Below, one piece after another: positions 6,738 to 15,843 of a DNA stretch of 38,417 bases. Below the pieces are notes generated by a model. The model saw only the letters and a program-made list of their open reading frames with translations, was not told where the DNA came from and did not search any database. Source of the DNA: Vibrio nigripulchritudo ATCC 27043 (lineage in GTDB: Bacteria > Pseudomonadota > Gammaproteobacteria > Enterobacterales > Vibrionaceae). The translations under genes and the position numbers were made by a program. The first letter of the stretch is position 1, and every line of letters starts with the position of its first letter. The DNA lies in the NCBI RefSeq assembly GCF_000222685.1, contig NZ_AFWJ01000257.1:1-38417 (forward strand). The letters run 5' to 3'.

Positions 6738-8846
6738 TTGCTGAGATCTCACATGCAGCTATGGAATCGGGCAGACAAGCTAAAAATGCTGGTGATTTGG
6801 GGGGAGAATGAGTCTTTCACCAAGCATTTGTGGTCTTCTCTGTTGGCGCTGCGGGAAGGTTTATTGTGGATGGTTCCATGTTTAATGTTGTCTTCTCTGA
6901 TTCTATTCGTCGCGTCTATCGGGGATTTCCTTTACGCCGAGAGACCTTCTTGGGTTGAGGCAAGTTTTACCCTGCACTCAGAGCTGACGGCTATTTTCCC
7001 ATTCCTTCTGACCGCCGCCATTTCATATATTCTTGCCATGCAATACCGCATGCCACGACCTCCCATAGCACTTCTGTCGATAGCGTACTTAGTGGTGCTG
7101 CGCCAGTTGATTCCCGAAGAGAATGTGATGTTGATGTACAGCGTCATCATGGCGATCGTGACTCCTTTGTACTTCATTCCGATCATTAGCTGGCTCGTTA
7201 AACAAAAATGGTTCGAGTTGACCAGCCTGGACAGTGCAGGACAGATAGTAAAAGAAACGCTGAATCTCGTTCTGCCCGCTATTGTGGTGGCGGGTATTAC
7301 CATTCTGATTAATACCGGATTCATTGCTTTTGTATCCAGCATGACGAGCTTTGATTTTCGGTCTCTGGATTATGCAAACGACCCATATTCGTTCGGAATG
7401 ATCTTCAGCGTGCTGAACTCAGTATTCTGGTTCTTTGGAATACATGGCTATTACGCCTTGCTGCCGATGGTGGAGCTTTTAAATGAAGCCATTGACCTCA
7501 ATTATTCTGTTGTGATTTCTGGTGGTGAAGCCTTTTACCATATGAATTTATCTTTGATGGGAAGCTTTGTTTTCATCGGAGGGAGCGGCGCCACTTTTTC
7601 ATTGATCGTTGCCATGCTGGTAATATCAAAGCAGCAATCTCTACGCGTAATTGCTTTAGCCAGTATTCCCATTGCTGCCATCAACGTGAACGAACTTCTT
7701 CTTTTTGGACTGCCCATAATATTTAACCCGAGGCTATTGGTGCCATTCATTTTGGTGCCCTTGGTTAACGTTGTCGTGAGCCTCTTTGCCGTTGAAAGTG
7801 GTTGGGTCGCGTCTCCTAGTGTATCTCTGCCTTTTAACAGTCCGATTTTGGTTAACGCTTGGATTGCCACTCATGGAGACCTGGCAGCCATTGGACTCCA
7901 GCTATTTAATATTTTGCTTGGAGCACTAATTTACGGTCCTTTTGTGTTTGGTTTAGAGCGTTCCTATTCAAAGCACTCAATCTATTTTTCTGCACTGGAT
8001 ACGACCTACACAAGGCGGCAGGAAGAAGCACTGACCCTTAACGATGACCCGATTTCAATTATGCAGGCGAAAGCCAAACAGGAGATCAGCCTGCAAAGTC
8101 ATCTGGAAAGCATCAGTAACAAAGAGTTCTGCCTTGAATATCAGCCTCAGGTCGATGCTGAAAGCATGGAAATAATTGGCTGCGAGGCGTTAGTCCGAGC
8201 CGTAGATAAACATGGAAACATTGAGTATCCAAATCGTTTCTTGCCCTGGCTGGAACAGGCGGGAATGATGAAAGATCTGGATTTGTGGGTGGTTAAGCGC
8301 GTCGTCAGTGACATCGACTACTGGATAAGAAAAGACGTGGATTTAGAAGTCAGCATAAACATCACGCCGCAGACACTAATGGATGATCGCATGTTGCAGG
8401 AGGTAGAAAGGTTGGTCGTACCTTTTGCCGGAAAAATCCATTTCGAAATCACAGAACAAACGTTGCTGTCTGACAGAAGAAAAATGACTCTGGCACTGAA
8501 CCGACTTCACCTTCTGGGTGTGAAAATCCATATCGATGATTTCGGAACCGGATTCTCTTCGCTCAGTTACCTTAATAAGTTTGATATCGATGCGATAAAA
8601 ATCGATCGAAGTTTTGTCATCGCATTAGATACCGAAAAAGGTCTCAAGGTCTTTAACAGCCTGCTCAGTATTGCAGAGGAATTGCAGCTAGATGTGGTGG
8701 TTGAAGGGGTAGAAAAAGACACCCAATTGGAAGTGGTTCCTTGCAAATCGGGTGTCTCTGTTCAGGGTTGGTATTTCAGCAAATCCCTTTCTAGAAATGA
8801 CTTCGTTAATTACTATCTGGAAAACAAATCAGAGAAAAAATACTGA
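6738..8846 (+). CDS. PTS EIIC-like membrane domain fused to EAL c-di-GMP phosphodiesterase
   Basis: This is a 702-residue fusion. Residues about 30-430 form some ten membrane helices resembling the lactose/cellobiose-type PTS permease EIIC (YALLPMVELLNEAIDL, then GSGATFSLIVAMLV and NVNELLLFGLPIIFNP). Residues about 455-700 form an EAL domain. The phosphodiesterase residues are all visible: E483-A-L, Asn in INITPQTL, Glu in FEITEQ, Asp600-Asp601 in DDFGTGFSSLSYL, Lys in AIKIDRSFV, Glu in EGVEKDTQ and Gln in VQGWYFSKSL. It should therefore hydrolyse c-di-GMP to pGpG at the membrane. EIIC probably serves as a sugar-sensing or transport-coupled input; no EIIA or EIIB domain is present. The start is uncertain: TTG 6738 has GAGGT 5 bases upstream, and ATG 6753 is the alternative. 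The gene converges on sdaA. Confidence 0.9.
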   Translation: MLRSHMQLWNRADKLKMLVIWGENESFTKHLWSSLLALREGLLWMVPCLMLSSLILFVASIGDFLYAERPSWVEASFTLHSELTAIFPFLLTAAISYILAMQYRMPRPPIALLSIAYLVVLRQLIPEENVMLMYSVIMAIVTPLYFIPIISWLVKQKWFELTSLDSAGQIVKETLNLVLPAIVVAGITILINTGFIAFVSSMTSFDFRSLDYANDPYSFGMIFSVLNSVFWFFGIHGYYALLPMVELLNEAIDLNYSVVISGGEAFYHMNLSLMGSFVFIGGSGATFSLIVAMLVISKQQSLRVIALASIPIAAINVNELLLFGLPIIFNPRLLVPFILVPLVNVVVSLFAVESGWVASPSVSLPFNSPILVNAWIATHGDLAAIGLQLFNILLGALIYGPFVFGLERSYSKHSIYFSALDTTYTRRQEEALTLNDDPISIMQAKAKQEISLQSHLESISNKEFCLEYQPQVDAESMEIIGCEALVRAVDKHGNIEYPNRFLPWLEQAGMMKDLDLWVVKRVVSDIDYWIRKDVDLEVSINITPQTLMDDRMLQEVERLVVPFAGKIHFEITEQTLLSDRRKMTLALNRLHLLGVKIHIDDFGTGFSSLSYLNKFDIDAIKIDRSFVIALDTEKGLKVFNSLLSIAEELQLDVVVEGVEKDTQLEVVPCKSGVSVQGWYFSKSLSRNDFVNYYLENKSEKKY

Positions 8847-8867
8847 TCATAAGTGTCCATTTCAACC

Positions 8868-10238
8868 TTACTCACAAGGCGGAGCAAGATGAATCATAGC
8901 CAGTCCACCCAATGACGTTTCACGGTATTTTTTGTTCATGTCTTTACCGGTTCGATACATGGTTTCGATGACCTTATCTAAAGAGATCAAACATTTGCTG
9001 GTGCGTTTGAGCGCCATTCTGGATGCATTGATGGCTTTTACCGCACCCATTGCGTTTCTCTCGATGCAGGGAACCTGAACCAGTCCACCTATGGGATCAC
9101 AGGTCATACCTAGTGAGTGTTCCATCGCGATTTCAGCCGCTATGCAGATTTGTTCGTTGCTGCCCCCGCGCAGTGCCGTTAGTCCGGCGGCTGCCATAGA
9201 AGAGGAGACCCCAATTTCACCCTGACACCCAACCTCGGCACCTGATATCGAGGCATTCATTTTGTAAAGCATGCCTATTGCGCCGGAGACTGCCAGAAAA
9301 TCACGTATCTGTTTGTTATCTAAAGGTCTCAAGAACTGATGGTAGTACATCAGGACCGCGGGAATGACACCAGCGGCTCCGTTGGTCGGAGACGTCACGA
9401 CTTGCCCGCCTGCGGCGTTTTCTTCACTCACCGCAAAAGCGAACAGGTTGATCCAGTCCATCACCTCCATTGGGTCGTTTTCTAGCGATGCATTGGCTTC
9501 AAGCTTTTTGAGCAGAGCAGGGGCACGGCGCGTCACGTTTAAACCACCATCCAAGATACCTTCCGTTTCGAACCCTTTTTCCATACAGCGGCTCATTACA
9601 TCCCAAATTTGATCAGCTTTATGATCCAAATCTGCCTTCGAGCGCATGGCGAGTTCGTTTTGCTGAACCAGACCACCTAAACTCAACCCATGCTTGTCCG
9701 CCTGCATCAGCAACTCTTCTGCACTATGAAAAGGGTAGGGAATGGCAACAGAATTAGCCGGTTTGGGGTTCTTCAGTTCTTCTTCTGTTTTGATGAACCC
9801 ACCCCCAATGGAGTAATAGGTTTCACTCGCAACAGGGTTATCGTCTTTATCACAAGCGGTTAATGTCATGCCATTTTCGTGATGGGGTAATGCGTGCTTG
9901 TGAAAGAGCATGTCTTTTTCCCGATTAAAGGCGATGGACTGCGTTCCGCATAGCAACAGTAGATCTCGCTTCGCACAGGTTTCAAGCTGCTCATTGGCTT
10001 CGGTAATATCAATATTCGCAGGCTCGTAACCCATCAGACCCAATAAAGTAGCCCGGTCGGTGTGGTGACCAATACCAGTGAGAGACAGCGAACCGAAGAG
10101 TTCGATCTTCACTCTGGTTATCTTCCCTAAGTCGGGCTGAATCAGTTTGCCAAATTGATAACCAGCGATCATCGGACCGTTGGTGTGAGAACTTGATGGT
10201 CCTACACCCACTTTGAAAATATCAAAAATCGACAACAT
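8868..10238 (-). CDS. sdaA: L-serine ammonia-lyase (iron-sulfur dependent, single chain)
   Basis: This is 456 residues, matching E. coli SdaA/SdaB (454/455). The enzyme deaminates L-serine to pyruvate and ammonia in the cytoplasm. The N-terminal beta domain starts MLSIFDIFKVGVGPSSSHTNGP, which contains the family SSSHT loop. The C-terminal alpha domain carries the 4Fe-4S ligands Cys338 (VGCQGE), Cys380 (MTCDPIGG) and Cys391 (VPCIERN). Their spacing of 42 and 11 is the spacing of characterised type II bacterial serine dehydratases. The chain ends in HLAPPCE; in this family the C-terminal Cys can occupy the cluster's fourth site when no substrate is bound. The gene is monocistronic, with only 21 bases between it and the convergent EIIC-EAL gene and no clear terminator there. 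I use sdaA as a family name, since sdaA and sdaB are paralogues. Confidence 0.95.
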   Translation of the reverse strand: MLSIFDIFKVGVGPSSSHTNGPMIAGYQFGKLIQPDLGKITRVKIELFGSLSLTGIGHHTDRATLLGLMGYEPANIDITEANEQLETCAKRDLLLLCGTQSIAFNREKDMLFHKHALPHHENGMTLTACDKDDNPVASETYYSIGGGFIKTEEELKNPKPANSVAIPYPFHSAEELLMQADKHGLSLGGLVQQNELAMRSKADLDHKADQIWDVMSRCMEKGFETEGILDGGLNVTRRAPALLKKLEANASLENDPMEVMDWINLFAFAVSEENAAGGQVVTSPTNGAAGVIPAVLMYYHQFLRPLDNKQIRDFLAVSGAIGMLYKMNASISGAEVGCQGEIGVSSSMAAAGLTALRGGSNEQICIAAEIAMEHSLGMTCDPIGGLVQVPCIERNAMGAVKAINASRMALKRTSKCLISLDKVIETMYRTGKDMNKKYRETSLGGLAMIHLAPPCE

Positions 10239-10334
10239 ACGCGTTCCACTGTAATTGTTATTAATATGTTAATTGTAATTTTTAGTGACGAGAGTTTCAA
10301 AGAAACGGATGAAGATATTCTGTGAAAGGGAGGC

Positions 10335-10364
10335 AAAAAATCCCGACAGTTGAACTTGCCGGGA
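10335..10364 (-). terminator. Rho-independent terminator of the rimB-rimK-hydrolase operon
   Basis: On the minus strand, TCCCGGCA (10364-10357) pairs with TGTCGGGA (10348-10341), with one G-T wobble, and is followed by TTTTTTGCC. It lies directly downstream of the stop at 10373 and insulates sdaA from the operon. Confidence 0.85.
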
Positions 10365-10372
10365 GTTTGGAA

Positions 10373-11440
10373 CTAGCTTTGTGAGAGGGTGATTTGACCT
10401 GTGGTAATGGTTTCTGAGTCTGCATCACTCACTTCATCTATGTAGCTTTCTACTGTCTGCTCAACAAAATCGGTGTCCTGAGTGAAGTACGCCAAATGGA
10501 AAACGGCGTCGCCTTCATTCACCAGCGGCAGAGTTTGCTGACCGATAACAATGCCTTCTTTAGGAGCAATAATTTGGGTTTCAGTGTCTCCCAGAGGCGA
10601 GCTGATATAAGCCAGTATCTGGTCTTTTTCTACCTTTTCTCCCAAGGTGACGACAGTTCGAAGCATGCCATCGCTGTTCGCCCGCACCCAGTTTGTTGAT
10701 TTGGCAATTACAGGTTCCGGGTACTTTTTGCGGCTGACTCTCAACATTCCAGCTGCCTGCATCACTCGCTTGATACCTAGCATTCCTGCACTGATGGAAA
10801 TGGGTTCGAACCGCAGCGCTTCCCCCGCTTCGTAGGTAAGCGTTGGAATGCCGATTCTTTCCGCTTCGCTGCGCAGAGAGCCATCTCTTAGCGCCGCATC
10901 AACAATTACTGGCGTGTTGAATGCTTTTGCCAGACGCAGTGTTTCAGGGTTGCTCAGATTGCCACGGATCTGCGGTAAATTGGTGCGATGAATCGCACCC
11001 GTATGCAGATCCAGAATCAGGTCACAACGCTGAGCAATGTTGGTAAAGAATGAGTTCGCCATGCGCGATGCCAGCGACCCTTTCTCTGAACCGGGAAAAC
11101 AGCGGTTCAGGTCTCGTCTGTCGGGCAGATAACGAGACTTATGAATAAACCCAAATACGTTGACGATGGGCACGGCGATAACCGTGCCTTTCAGTTTGCT
11201 AGGATCAAGTACACTGGAGAGCTGGCGTACCATTTCGACACCATTCAGCTCATCACCGTGAATGGCCGCATTCACCATCATGACCGGACCCGCGTATTTA
11301 CCATTAATCACTTCAATCTGAATCGAAAGTGGCGAATGCGTATAAAGCTTCGCAGCTTCCAGTTCAAATTTCAGTCGCTCACCGGGAGCGACTGTGTAAT
11401 CCAGCAAATGGAAATCGGAGTTTCTTTTAGCCTTTGCCAC
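10373..11440 (-). CDS. Succinylglutamate desuccinylase/aspartoacylase-family (M14-like) zinc hydrolase
   Basis: This is 355 residues from a GTG at 11440. That start is chosen because AAAGGAAC precedes it and it overlaps the rimK stop by 14 bases (GTGGCAAAGGCTAA). The frame is open to an ATG at 11488, deeper inside rimK. The AstE/AspA fold shows [10 protein letters not shown] (zinc His and Glu), [10 protein letters not shown] (substrate-binding Asn-Arg pair) and LILDLHTG (zinc His), then [12 protein letters not shown] with a likely catalytic Glu. A C-terminal domain of about 100 residues ([17 protein letters not shown], then [11 protein letters not shown]) resembles a biotinyl/lipoyl-like barrel, common in this subfamily. 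Members remove acyl or amino-acid groups from small molecules, and the actual substrate here is unknown. Being the last gene of the rimB-rimK operon suggests work on glutamylated products (inference). Confidence 0.88.
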   Translation of the reverse strand: MAKAKRNSDFHLLDYTVAPGERLKFELEAAKLYTHSPLSIQIEVINGKYAGPVMMVNAAIHGDELNGVEMVRQLSSVLDPSKLKGTVIAVPIVNVFGFIHKSRYLPDRRDLNRCFPGSEKGSLASRMANSFFTNIAQRCDLILDLHTGAIHRTNLPQIRGNLSNPETLRLAKAFNTPVIVDAALRDGSLRSEAERIGIPTLTYEAGEALRFEPISISAGMLGIKRVMQAAGMLRVSRKKYPEPVIAKSTNWVRANSDGMLRTVVTLGEKVEKDQILAYISSPLGDTETQIIAPKEGIVIGQQTLPLVNEGDAVFHLAYFTQDTDFVEQTVESYIDEVSDADSETITTGQITLSQS

Positions 11441-12332
11441 GAGTTTTTGTTCCTTTTGAAGACGCATTTTTCTCAATGAAATCCACAATCATGCCAGCCA
11501 CGTCTTTGCCAGTTGCTTTCTCAATACCTTCCAGACCCGGAGAAGAGTTAACCTCCATCACCAAAGGTCCACGCTCTGAGCGAAGCAGATCAACACCAGC
11601 CACATTCAGCCCCATAGCTTTCGCCGCAGCTACTGCTGTTTTGCGCTCTTCTGGGGTGATCTTCACCAGTGAAGCACTGCCACCGCGATGCAGGTTTGAA
11701 CGGAACTCACCTTCCGCGCCCTGGCGTTTCATAGCAGCAATGACTTTGTCTCCAATCACGAAGCAGCGAATGTCCGCACCACCTGCTTCTTTGATGAATT
11801 CTTGCACCATGATGTTGGCTTTTAAGCCCATAAACGCTTCGATAACGCTTTCTGCCGCTTTGCGGGTTTCAGCTAAAACAACACCAATGCCCTGAGTGCC
11901 CTCAAGTAACTTAATCACAACGGGCGCACCCCCCACCATATCCAGTAGGTCTTTCACGTCATCTGGTTTGCTGGCGAATCCGGTTACTGGCATCCCGATG
12001 CCTTTGCGTGACAACAGTTGCAAAGAGCGCAGTTTGTCGCGCGAACGAGTAATCGCCACAGACTCATTGACCGGAAAGACGCCCATCATTTCAAACTGAC
12101 GCAGTACCGCAGTGCCATAAAAAGTCACAGACGCACCAATTCTAGGGATCATGGCATCGAACCCTGTCAATTCCTCACCTTTAAAGTGAACTTCGGGTTT
12201 TTCGGAATTGATATTCATGTAACAACGCAGTGCGTCGATTACCTTAACCTCATGACCACGAGCTTCACACGCTTCAATAAGACGGCGAGTGGAGTACAAA
12301 GATTCGTTACGAGAAAGAATGCCAATTTTCAC
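11427..12332 (-). CDS. rimK: RimK: ribosomal protein S6 L-glutamate ligase (ATP-grasp)
   Basis: This is 301 residues, as in E. coli RimK (300). The protein opens [20 protein letters not shown]. The ATP-grasp core shows [19 protein letters not shown] (nucleotide loop), [20 protein letters not shown], and the metal-binding end [28 protein letters not shown]. The enzyme adds glutamate residues to the C-terminus of ribosomal protein S6 (RpsF), and E. coli RimK also makes free poly-glutamate. The start is GTG (12330-12332), overlapping the rimB-like stop TAG by one base, with GAGGAG upstream. The end overlaps the AstE-like gene. All three genes are thus tightly coupled. In Pseudomonas, RimK is controlled by c-di-GMP; whether this applies here is unknown. 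Confidence 0.96.
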   Translation of the reverse strand: MKIGILSRNESLYSTRRLIEACEARGHEVKVIDALRCYMNINSEKPEVHFKGEELTGFDAMIPRIGASVTFYGTAVLRQFEMMGVFPVNESVAITRSRDKLRSLQLLSRKGIGMPVTGFASKPDDVKDLLDMVGGAPVVIKLLEGTQGIGVVLAETRKAAESVIEAFMGLKANIMVQEFIKEAGGADIRCFVIGDKVIAAMKRQGAEGEFRSNLHRGGSASLVKITPEERKTAVAAAKAMGLNVAGVDLLRSERGPLVMEVNSSPGLEGIEKATGKDVAGMIVDFIEKNASSKGTKTRGKG

Positions 12333-12772
12333 TATTTTTTCTCCTCAAATGGCACTAAAAATGATTCGGTTGGGTCAACAATGATTCGGTCATGCATGGC
12401 GGTTCTGCCCAGTAGCATTCGGAATCTCATGTTCTCTCTGTTGGTTAAGGTCACTTCGATTGACCACTGCTCTTCATTTACTGAGAGAAGCGTTTCAATC
12501 ACATATCGTTTTTCTTCATGACCGCCTGAGTCGCGCACTATGCGTTCATCAATTACTTTTGCTTCACATATCTGGCTTAGCTCAGTGTTGTTCTGCTCTG
12601 GATGCATCCAAAACCGAACCCAAAGCGCATGATTTTTGGTGAACGTTTCCAACTTATAAGCGTGGAGGCATGAAGTTCGCGCACCTGTGTCTATTTTCGC
12701 TTTGATACGATCTAGGCGAAGTTCAGGTAGGCTTAGCACTTCTCGCCACCCTACGATGATCTTCTTTTTCAT
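12332..12772 (-). CDS. rimB: RimB-like retropepsin-fold protease (COG4067, 'ATP-dependent zinc protease')
   Basis: This 146-residue protein belongs to the small family encoded next to rimK in many gamma-proteobacteria. It begins [20 protein letters not shown] and carries D28-T-G-A, the aspartic-protease triad, within [14 protein letters not shown]. The conserved end is [19 protein letters not shown]. The fold resembles single-domain retroviral proteases that act as dimers. The older name 'ATP-dependent zinc protease' is not supported by any motif I see. In Pseudomonas, RimB is reported to act with RimK on glutamylated RpsF. It is the first gene of the operon, one-base overlap with rimK. The start ATG at 12772 has a weak ribosome site, and the promoter must lie in the 405-base gap upstream. 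Confidence 0.88.
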   Translation of the reverse strand: MKKKIIVGWREVLSLPELRLDRIKAKIDTGARTSCLHAYKLETFTKNHALWVRFWMHPEQNNTELSQICEAKVIDERIVRDSGGHEEKRYVIETLLSVNEEQWSIEVTLTNRENMRFRMLLGRTAMHDRIIVDPTESFLVPFEEKK

Positions 12773-12870
12773 TTCGATAACTTAGGTCTGAGACCTGTAT
12801 GTGAATAAAAGGCTGGGAGCAGCCATGAAGCGATGTTGAGGTGCCGTAATATGGGGTTCAACACGCTGCG

Positions 12871-12919
12871 TTTCCCTGAGCAGAGGAGAGTGAATTGTCC
12901 TCTGGGATACTCAGGGAAA
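12871..12919. repeat. Long imperfect hairpin (10 + 7 bp stem)
   Basis: The outer arms TTTCCCTGAG (12871-12880) and CTCAGGGAAA (12910-12919) pair perfectly. The inner arms CAGAGGA (12881-12887) and TCCTCTG (12898-12904) continue the stem, with a 5-base bulge GGATA on one side and a 10-base loop. There is no T-run on either side, so it is not a classic terminator. It could be a structured RNA, a recombination remnant or a repeat-family member. Confidence 0.5.
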
Positions 12920-13007
12920 GCGAATGTAGCAATTAATTTTTATCCCGTCATACAAACATTTTTGTCGTAAAGAACAAAAATTTTAATACACCAATTTTAG
13001 ATGAATG

Positions 13008-13027
13008 AAAACCTAATATTAGGTTTT
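13008..13027. repeat. Perfect 20-base palindrome (possible terminator or regulator site)
   Basis: AAAACCTAAT (13008-13017) joins ATTAGGTTTT (13018-13027) without a spacer, with one more T following. It is T-rich at both ends, so it might act as a weak bidirectional terminator or bind a dimeric regulator. It lies 150 bases upstream of the chemoreceptor start. Confidence 0.4.
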
Positions 13028-13177
13028 TCTAAAGTTAAATTCGTAGTCTATAACTTTATCTATAAGCTCAAAAACCCTTATTTCTGTAATGGCAATGAAG
13101 GGCAAAAAGATAGAGCGAGTTCCCACTACACTATGCCTACGTAGCGGAATAAAGTTGGTAGGCAAGAGGCTTTAGCT

Positions 13178-15774
13178 ATGTTTAAGAATTTACCCCTATC
13201 ATTGAAAATATCTTTGGGCACGGGTATTCCCCTTGTGCTTCTTATCTTCCTTTCTGTTGTAGCCTTGAATAGTTCGAAAAGTCAGGACGAATCGGGTTAT
13301 ATGGTTGATCACACACACAAAGTAATCCGACAAGCAATGATGATTGAAGCGGCGGCCGTTGATATGGAAACAGGTATGCGAGGCTTTCTTCTTGCTGGGC
13401 AGCAAGAGTTCCTAGAGCCTTATAATAACGGCAGAGCACGCTTTAATGAGTTGGTTAGCAAACTTCAGAACACTGTTGATGACAATCCAGCTCAAGTTCA
13501 GCGATTGTCTGAGATTCAAAACAACATAAATGACTGGCTGAACAATGTAACTGAGCCTGCTATTGGACTTCGAAGAGAGATCGGTGATGCCAAGACAATG
13601 GACGATATGGCAGATCTTGTTGGGCAGGCGCGGGGTAAAGTTTATTTTGATAAATTCCGTGAACAGATAGCCACCTTCATTGAGCGGGAAAATGAACTTC
13701 TTCGCTCTCGCCGCGAATCGACCCGTCAGACGTCTATAGAGGCTTACCAGACCATTTCCGATCTGGAAACCAACAACACATGGGTCAATCACACTCACGA
13801 AGTGATTCGACTGTCTCTTGACTTAACTGGCGCTGCAGTTGATATGGAAACCGGAATGCGCGGCTTCCTGCTCGCAGGAAAAAACACTTTTCTAGAGCCA
13901 TACAATAGTGGTCGGGAACGTTTTTTTGAACTGAGTAAGGCTCTGAAGGAAAAAGTGGGCGATAACCCTATTCAGGTATCTCGAATTATCGCGATAGAAA
14001 AAACATCCAGAACTGGAATAAGAACATTACTGAGCCAGCCATTGCAGAAAGGAGACGTGTAAATTCTGGTGCATTAACCATGGATTACATTGCTGATTTA
14101 GTGGGGCAGGCGAGAGGAAAGCAATATTTTGATCGGTTCCGTGGGCAGATTGGTCAGTTTATCAGTGAGGAAGAGAAACTCATCATAGAAAGGACCAATG
14201 AATCAAAACAGAGCTTTGAAGCGATGAATGTGGCGATCAATGAACTCAACGAGGCATCAAAATGGGTAGAACATACTCATAAGGTCATTGGACAGGCGTT
14301 AGATATTCAAGCAGCTGCAGTCGATATGGAAACCGGGATGCGTGGTTACTTGCTAGCGGGAAGACCGGAATTTCTGGAACCTTACGATCAGGGGTTTGAG
14401 AATTTCAATCGTATTCTGGATGTTCAAAAGAAAACCGTGAGCGATAACCCCGCACAAGTGCAGTTGTTGGACGAAATCAAAGCCACCATTTCTGAGTGGC
14501 GACAAGAAGTAACGGAACCTGCCATTCTACTTCGTTCACAAATTGGTGACGCAAAGACGATGAACGACATGGCGAAGTTGGTGGGAGAAGCTCGGGGTAA
14601 AGTCTATTTCGACAAATTCAGAGGTCAAATTGCAGAGTTTATAAATATAGAACAGAACCTTATGGCTAAGCGTCAGGCTACAGCTGACAGTGCAGCGCAA
14701 AGTACAAGTTTCACCATTATCGTTGGAACCCTGATAGCCGTTGTTATTGGAGCGATTGTTTCTTGGATTGTACTAAGAAGTATTATGCAGCCCGTTGAGA
14801 AAGTTGCCGAAGGGTTAAGCCAGCTTGCCGATGGCGATCTTACGGTGCGCATCAGTGTAGATTCCAATGACGAACTAGGGAAGATGTCTGAGAACTTTAA
14901 TCAGGCTGTCTCGAAAACCAACGAGGCAATGGCAGAAGTGTTGGTTACTACTAATCAGGTCGCTGAAGGTACTGTGCAGATCGCCAAAACCAGTGAGCAA
15001 ATGGCCGTGGATTTGGATCATCAGTCTGAACAGGTTGAGCATATCTCCACATCAATCGATGAAATGATGCAAAGTGTTGCTGAAGTAGCAAAACAATCCA
15101 CGGACGCCACAAACAGCGCAAAAGAAGCGGGTGTAACAGCAAACTCTGGTGGCGATATTGTTCGTAATACCATTCATGGAATGAGCTCTATTAACGAGGC
15201 TGTAATGGCGTCCTCGAAGAGTGTGGCAGAGTTGGGTAAACGTGGTGCAGAGATTGGTGACATTATCAATGTGATTAATGACATTGCTGAGCAAACTAAC
15301 TTGCTGGCACTGAATGCGGCTATTGAAGCTGCACGGGCTGGCGAAGCTGGGCGCGGATTTGCGGTAGTAGCAGATGAAGTCAGAACCTTGGCAGACAGAA
15401 CGACAACGGCTACAGAGGAAATTGCGCAGTCGATTGAAGCGATTCAAAATGAAACCAAGCTGGCTGTGAATAGAATGGACGCCGGGACGACCCATGTGGA
15501 AGAAGGGGTGGAACTTGCAGGAAGGGCGGGCACAAGCCTAGAACACATAGTAGCCGGAGCTGAAGCGGTTGCGAGTATGATTGACAGCATAGCTGCTGCC
15601 TCTGAAGAGCAGGCGAATGCGAGCGCTGCGGTACGAGAAAGTGTTGTAACCGTCTCTGAAGTGTCTAAAAACGCCAACAGTCAGGCAAGTGATGCAGCCT
15701 CATCTGCCAGAGAGTTGTCCTCTCAAACTGAAAAACTCAAATCTTTGGTGAGTCAGTTTAAAGTGAGCGCGTGA
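13178..15774 (+). pseudogene. Methyl-accepting chemotaxis protein with three CHASE3-type repeats, disrupted by a -1 frameshift
   Basis: Two reading frames, 13178-14062 and 14080-15774 (shifted by -1), form one gene when a single A is restored in the A6 run at 13998-14003; the whole would be 865 residues. The order is a first membrane helix (about residues 10-29), three tandem CHASE3-like sensor repeats of about 160 residues (DNA units starting near 13304, 13784 and 14266), a second membrane helix ([20 protein letters not shown]), HAMP ([19 protein letters not shown]), and the cytoplasmic hairpin with tip [20 protein letters not shown]. Each repeat has HTHx[13 protein letters not shown] and VGxARGKxYFD motifs. 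Repeat 2 is 482 bases instead of a multiple of three, which locates the lost base. It should signal to CheA/CheW. The break may be a real mutation, slippage or a sequencing error. The start ATG is at 13178; a GAGG lies 20 bases upstream, too far to be decisive. Confidence 0.88.
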
Positions 15775-15778
15775 TTGA

Positions 15779-15798
15779 TTAGGGTCAACAGACCCTAA
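15779..15798. repeat. Short hairpin sharing 16 bases with the end of the element at 33036-33330
   Basis: TTAGGGTC (15779-15786), AACA, then GACCCTAA (15791-15798) forms an 8-bp hairpin just after the chemoreceptor stop. Bases 15783-15798 are identical to 33316-33331, the right end of the MITE-like element, and a near copy stands at 29048-29061. It has no strong T-run of its own, so the following hairpin is the terminator. Confidence 0.45.
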
Positions 15799-15808
15799 TA
15801 TCTAGAAA

Positions 15809-15838
15809 AGACCCAGCCTGCTGAGGCTGGGTCTTTTT
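15809..15838. terminator. Strong bidirectional terminator between the chemoreceptor and polB
   Basis: An 11-bp stem, AGACCCAGCCT (15809-15819) with AGGCTGGGTCT (15824-15834), closed by GCTG, is followed by TTTTT on the plus strand and has AAAA on its left flank for the minus strand. It ends both convergent transcripts. Confidence 0.92.
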
Positions 15839-15843
15839 ATTTG

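Larger units (their letters stand above)
12773..13177. other. Intergenic region between the rimB-like operon and the chemoreceptor
   Basis: This 405-base gap separates divergent genes. It holds two inverted repeats listed separately (12871-12919 and 13008-13027) and should contain the promoters for both directions. I see no reading frame worth calling. Confidence 0.5.

Noticed and set aside
13998-14010. Programmed -1 ribosomal frameshift at the A6 run of the chemoreceptor
   Set aside because: AAAAAAC is present but not in the phase needed for the classic X-XXY-YYZ slip (codons are GAA AAA ACA), and a programmed shift would be odd for a chemoreceptor; a mutation or read error is simpler.
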